In this document: positions 59,505 through 64,000 of the stretch, piece after piece | How positions within the stretch are numbered: position 1 is the stretch's first letter | How the letters are laid out: each line of letters opens with the position of its first letter | Source of the DNA: Chondrosia reniformis | Lineage: Eukaryota > Porifera > Demospongiae > Chondrillida > Chondrillidae | NCBI GenBank assembly: GCA_947172415.1 | Contig: OX359189.1 | Location: 9,066,501-9,130,500, forward strand | Reading direction: 5' to 3' | Length of the DNA stretch: 64,000 nucleotides | The notes under the pieces: generated by a model | The model's database searches: none | Told to the model about the DNA's origin: nothing | Seen by the model: the letters and a program-made list of their open reading frames with translations, nothing else | Made by a program: the position numbers and the translations under genes

Positions 59505-62500
59505 TTAACCAGTGAATTCATACTGATTAAAGTTTATTCTGTTGGCATGGCTAGGTATAGTATATGTAGCACACATCTCAATAGGTTCATAGGCTGGATT
59601 CTTCTCCATCTCTTCATGTTCTGACTGGGGCCCGCAAGAAGCACCTTCACAAGAGGCATTATATGTCACAATGTACATTAGAATACAATATTATATTATA
59701 TATGCAGCAACTTTTGGCACACAAATTGTGTATATAAGGCCCCTAAATTTAGCATATAGAGAGAGCCAAGGAGATTCACAGAAGACCAAGATTAAGAAAA
59801 AGACAAAGACTCCCAGGATCACTGATGAAGAGGGGAATTCCCAGAAACAGCTGTCAGACCCAGTGGAGAAGAAGATGAAAGAGGAAAAGAAGAAAGAAAA
59901 GACTCCTGTATCTTCATCCAAAGCTCTCTCCAGGTTTAGTTTCCCTATTGGCCTTTTTTACAGAATAGGCACATGTACAAAATGGTGTATTAGATTTTTC
60001 ATGCAGATGTTAAGTTGAATACATGTATGTATGTATACAGGAATTATATCACATGCAAGAAGAAATAGACATGTATATAGAGCATATACCTTCAGAAGGT
60101 ATAGTGTGTCCGCTTTCTCTTTTAGATCTCTTCCTCTTACAACAAGCTACAACACATGTAACTATGAATATGACCCAGCTGATTATCAGCAGTGAAGCTA
60201 ACACACCAGATGAGGCTATCCAAGCGCCCGGTATAAATCTAGATCCATCTGACACTGTATGCACAAGTTTACATACAGAATGTAACAGAGATATATTATA
60301 TGCAGACAAGTCCAGAATCAAATCATTATGATATCAAAGTTTTGCTTTAGATCTTAAAGAGTTAACTATTTGTCAATTATAAGAGTAACCAGTATGTACT
60401 TACACTTAATATTTGTATTGACTTGCAATTTTGCACTTTTACCAACTAAAACTACATTATGAAAGCATTTAGCAATTGCATCCACTCCAATGAGGTAAAC
60501 AGTTGGCGTCAAATCTTCAATGGTGTAGTATGTTTCATTTGTAGTTGCTTTTCTCAAACTAGACCCATCTCCACTCTGTTGCCATGTTACCTCATACACA
60601 ATAGTGCAGTGTTCATAACATCCTGCACTGTGGGACCACATTATGGAGATTGTACTCTCAGATATATTTAGAAGTGCCAATTTAGTAGGCAGATTGAATG
60701 ACTCAGCATCATCTATACATACGTATGTATTATAGAATAATATAAAAATGAATGAAAGACGTGGATGCTTTAACACAAAGACAGATGTACCTCTAACTCT
60801 CACAGTCATAGGTTCACTCTCCTCCATACTACCATCAGCATATACAACAGCACAAGAGTAGTTAGCCTCTCCATTGAGGAAGACACTCTTTCTTGTTGTC
60901 ACACTCACAACTGTTTCAGTATTACTCTGCCATACAACCATATGGTATGTATCAGGTAGATCAATCCTCTCTCCATCCTTCATCCACACTACCGGACTGG
61001 TCTGATTGAAGATGGGTCCACTTAATGTAGTATCAGTTATATCATGATGGTGACAGGTGAGTTGGACGTGTCTGTCATAACAGACTGGATTCTGTGAAAC
61101 ATCAATTTGCATTGCATCTATAAATCAAGATTGAAACTTTAACAAATCTATATATATATATATAACAAGTTCACACCTATATATGTACAATAAATGTTGC
61201 TATACATTTACAAAGGTACATAAGGTGCACCTTTTATGCATAATATTAGCTAATATTAAAAGTTAACTTTCAGCCTTTGTAATATTACTTGGTTCTGCTT
61301 CCTTGAGTTTCCAAATGCTGCTAATCGGACAAGTTAGGTAATTCCCCTGTGTAAGTACACATCCTTCATTGCACTCCACAACCAGCTGTTCATCAGATGT
61401 GGAGCACACTATAATGATTGTATACATTGGTATATCAATGTGTCATGTACAGTATATGTACGTATATGTACGTATATATATATATGTAAGTGGAGAGCGA
61501 ACTTGTACATGTTTATATTATATTATACACATATTATGTGAACCTGTATAATCAAACTCAAATTAAAACCCACGAAAAGCATACCAACTTGTAAATATTG
61601 TTCAAAACTAACCATTTTGCTCTTCAGAAAGATCCTTAAGATTAAGGCCTCCGGAATACCCGTAAGATATATATTTATTAAACCCATAGATCAACACGCC
61701 AATACTTGCAAACTGATTCACATGTCTTAATGTTTGTACTCCTCCACTGATTTCTATTTGAGCTCCATATACTTCAGTGACTCCCAAGGACTGGATGGCT
61801 ATGAAATTGACATTTAATTCTTCAAGTGACCGGTCATTTAGAAAGATTTTAGATGGTTGGAAGAAATATTTTGGAATGAACAAGTTTATGAAGTGATCAT
61901 GATTGGTTTGCGTCTGCACTCCATCAGGTACAGTAGCTAATGTGTAACGATTGGAATATTGTTCAACTGGAGGAATCATTGCCATAAATGGATCCGAAAA
62001 GGGAACATTATCTACCTCTTGCCCAACAGAAAACTGTAACAGAATGATTTTCCCATCTCCTTCAATCCAACAATAGTCTGTGCTTGGTATGTCAATGTCT
62101 TTGAATCCTCCTTCTTGAAGAATAAAGGATGTAGAATTACCAGACTGTCCATCACTCCGAGTACATTCAATTTGAACAGTGGTGTAATTTTCTCCAGCCA
62201 CTACTTTGAACCTGTCATAAGCCTGTCTTGTTTTAAGAGGAACTGTAGCAAACCTCTTTCCCCAGTTCTGCACTGGAGGAATCTGTTCCACGAGATGATC
62301 ACAATGACCAAGATCAGATGGTATATTAGTACACTGATGTCCAGTTATGAAAGAGATAGGTTTATTGGATATCACTCTAGTTCCTGTGAGATCACCTTTT
62401 TGTCTTATTAGGAATGATTCGTATTTGTGTAGTAGTTCTGGCAGCTGTGAAAGTTGATCCAATTTTTGCATTAATATTGGGAGTTATGGACAACAGAGTG

Positions 62501-63089
62501 TTATTCTCTGAAGCAACTATTCCTATCATAGAATATAAGTAATCCCACTGTGTGGCCATTGCATTGATATATTTGTATGTCCCTGACACAGTCCTAACTG
62601 GAGGAAGAGCTAGAAATGCATCCGTAGTATGTAGTGCCTCATTTGCTCCATACACCACAAGTTTACGATCTCCTTGAGCCTTCACAATAATAGCTTTTCC
62701 TCTGTCAGTTGTTGTGAGTAATGCAAATGATTGATTAAAATGGAAAGACGTCACTTGGCCTGGCATTGCCACTCCTTCTTCATAAAACTCCTCAAACTGA
62801 CTACTGATAGTGAAGGACACTGGATTATCTTCAGGAGTAGTTACGAAGACAGTAATATTGATATTTTTCCCAAAATGATTTTCAAAGAATACCAAGAAAA
62901 ACTCTCTACCTTCATTGCTTTGAGCTATATGAAAAAGCAAGTTGTATTGATTTACATTTAAGCTATATGTATAGTATATACAGTATTTTATTTAAAGCTA
63001 TTATAACATCATGATCTATTAAACTACATACTCTCACACGCTCCCAAAGTGGCAAAGAATATAAGTGTTCCAAGGCAGAAAGCTACCAT
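59505..63089 (-). pseudogene. Gene N: IgGFc-CR-Ig-FN3-TM receptor with 14-nt deletion
   Basis: Exons: 63032-63089 (signal peptide MVAFCLGTLIFFATLGACE), 61613-62924 (IgGFc), 61268-61408 (CR), 60791-61117 (Ig), 60404-60712 (FN3), 60090-60254 (TM), 59505-59644 (tail). The head exon is 14 nt shorter than in gene L: near 62428, cgtatttgtgtagtag stands where gene L has an extra 14 bases between two tattt repeats. The frame therefore changes after ARTTTQI and stops at 62392. Everything downstream is intact. The TM exon has SGHTIPSEG and the tail NPAYEPIEM, both as in gene M, while TM start LSDGSRFIPGAWIASSG is as in gene L. So the 3' end is shared with M and the rest with L. Confidence 0.8.
59755..60016 (+). 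other. Lysine-rich plus-strand segment, copy 2
   Basis: Open for 115 codons on the plus strand within the TM-tail intron of gene N. It contains RESQGDSQKTKIKKKTKTPR, DEEGNSQKQLSDPVEKKMKE, then KALSRFSFPIGLFYRIGT and stop. It is opposite in strand to all receptor exons. Copy 1 in gene M has a small deletion in the lysine run. Function unknown. Confidence 0.4.
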
Positions 63090-64000
63090 TTTAATCTTTT
63101 TATTTGCAGCTGGTTATATATATTATATATGATGATATACGTATCATATTCTTTAAATATACATCTATATAGCTTCATAATGCCAATGGATATTTGTCTT
63201 ACTTTTATGGATTCGTATTCCTTTCAAGTTGTATACTTCACTAATTTATAGCTAATGTACATAATGTATGTATAATACTAAATTAAAGCATTTAGAAAGT
63301 TGACAGTTCGTACAGTTATAATGGCTATAGAATATATAGATGATATGTATGTATTGTCTATACTGTATTATCAATTTATATACGGACTACAGGGTCAGGT
63401 GCCTGCATAGCCACAATGAACATTATAGGATGAATGACAGTTGAATATTTTATTCAAATGCTGCTGTAGCTAGGATACCAGGATCATATTAGGGCAGCCT
63501 AGCAGTCACTGATGAAGTGTGCACGTGGGATTCCCAGAACAGCTGTATATACAAGTCTGGCCATGAAAAAATATGCAATTATTCTAACCTGATACCTGAG
63601 GTTTATAAACCAATATTAGTTGACCATGCAATTATATACTTCTGATGACTCAGTTATAGAACTGTACAATTCAGTTAGTGAAATTTTGTATCCCCTTCTT
63701 CTAATAATTAATCTCTACCAGAGGTTATACCAATATATATATAGGACTTTAGATGTTGAGCTATAGTCTAGACCTTCGGAGTAAACATCTACGTACATAC
63801 ACCGCAAGAAAAAGGGAAGTTTATATGGAAGTGAAACCTGCCTTTGTTTTCTATATGTAATTCATATGACATTGTAGTATATTATTGATTTTACAATTAC
63901 TTATATAATTAAACGATATACGTATTATATAAAAAAATGCTGATCCTTTTTATTTAGCTATTATATTAGTTGTAACATCTTTGACAATCATATAGCAAAC
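63090..64000. other. 5' flank of gene N (copy of 53476-54400)
   Basis: No gene seen. Repeats the upstream region of gene L closely; its last ~60 bp also match 59339-59402, which shows that the L-M duplication unit continues to the right of the window. Confidence 0.6.

Noticed and set aside
1453-63089. Bacterial or viral origin of the IgGFc repeats
   Set aside because: Consistent GT-AG introns, signal and TM exons, and metazoan extracellular domains argue for animal genes.

Overview
The window is eukaryotic DNA from an AT-rich, compact animal genome. Introns are short, signal-peptide, extracellular and transmembrane modules sit on separate exons, and the domain repertoire (IgGFc-binding N-terminal domain, NIDO, AMOP, VWD, EGF, Ig, FN3) is metazoan. 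A demosponge such as Amphimedon is my best guess. That is inferred from domain combinations and sequence texture, not from a database match.

Every gene I can support lies on the minus strand, so each gene starts at its high coordinate. The locus is one tandem family of secreted or type I membrane receptors. Eleven copies carry a head of one large (~1.3 kb) IgGFc-binding-domain exon behind a 55-64 nt signal-peptide exon. Three genes carry a NIDO head instead. Stalks differ: none, a small Cys-rich exon (CR), CR-Ig-FN3, FN3-Ig-FN3, or TIG-like-AMOP-VWD-EGF-EGF. Nearly all receptors then share one transmembrane exon type and a short tail with an NPxY motif. Module junctions are almost all phase 1. 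I hand-built exon models by matching paralogues; six IgGFc genes, one NIDO gene and (with one decayed exon skipped) a second NIDO gene give uninterrupted coding sums.

Layout. 1-1256: 169-bp satellite. 1453-2934: broken IgGFc gene A. 3510-3833: EGF remnant. 4154-6631: gene B (intact). 7593-10511: gene C (frameshifted, with a MITE). 11483-11939: orphan TM/tail exons. 12000-15623: satellite and a GC-richer SINE-like island. 15663-17558: broken gene D. 18134-18733: EGF remnant. 19013-21500: gene E (intact). 22074-22765: EGF remnant. 23046-25487: gene F (open, altered splice acceptor). 26062-26658: EGF remnant. 26939-29401: gene G (1-nt frameshift). 30355-32951: gene H (intact, CR stalk). 33530-37808: gene I, NIDO-TIG-AMOP-VWD-EGF (frameshifted). 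38395-44873: gene J, IgGFc-TIG-AMOP-VWD-EGF-TM. 45871-49646: gene K, NIDO-FN3-Ig-FN3-TM. 49991-53475: gene L, IgGFc-CR-Ig-FN3-TM. 54472-57891: gene M, NIDO-FN3-Ig-TM. 58635-59309: orphan EGF-TM exons. 59505-63089: gene N, an L-like copy with a 14-nt deletion.

The most interesting signal is head swapping. I/J and K/L share related stalks and tails but carry different N-terminal heads. This, with mosaic loop variation among the IgGFc heads, uniform phase-1 exons, pseudogenes and recent segmental duplications, looks like a fast-evolving recognition-receptor cluster. A role in immunity or self/non-self recognition is inference only.
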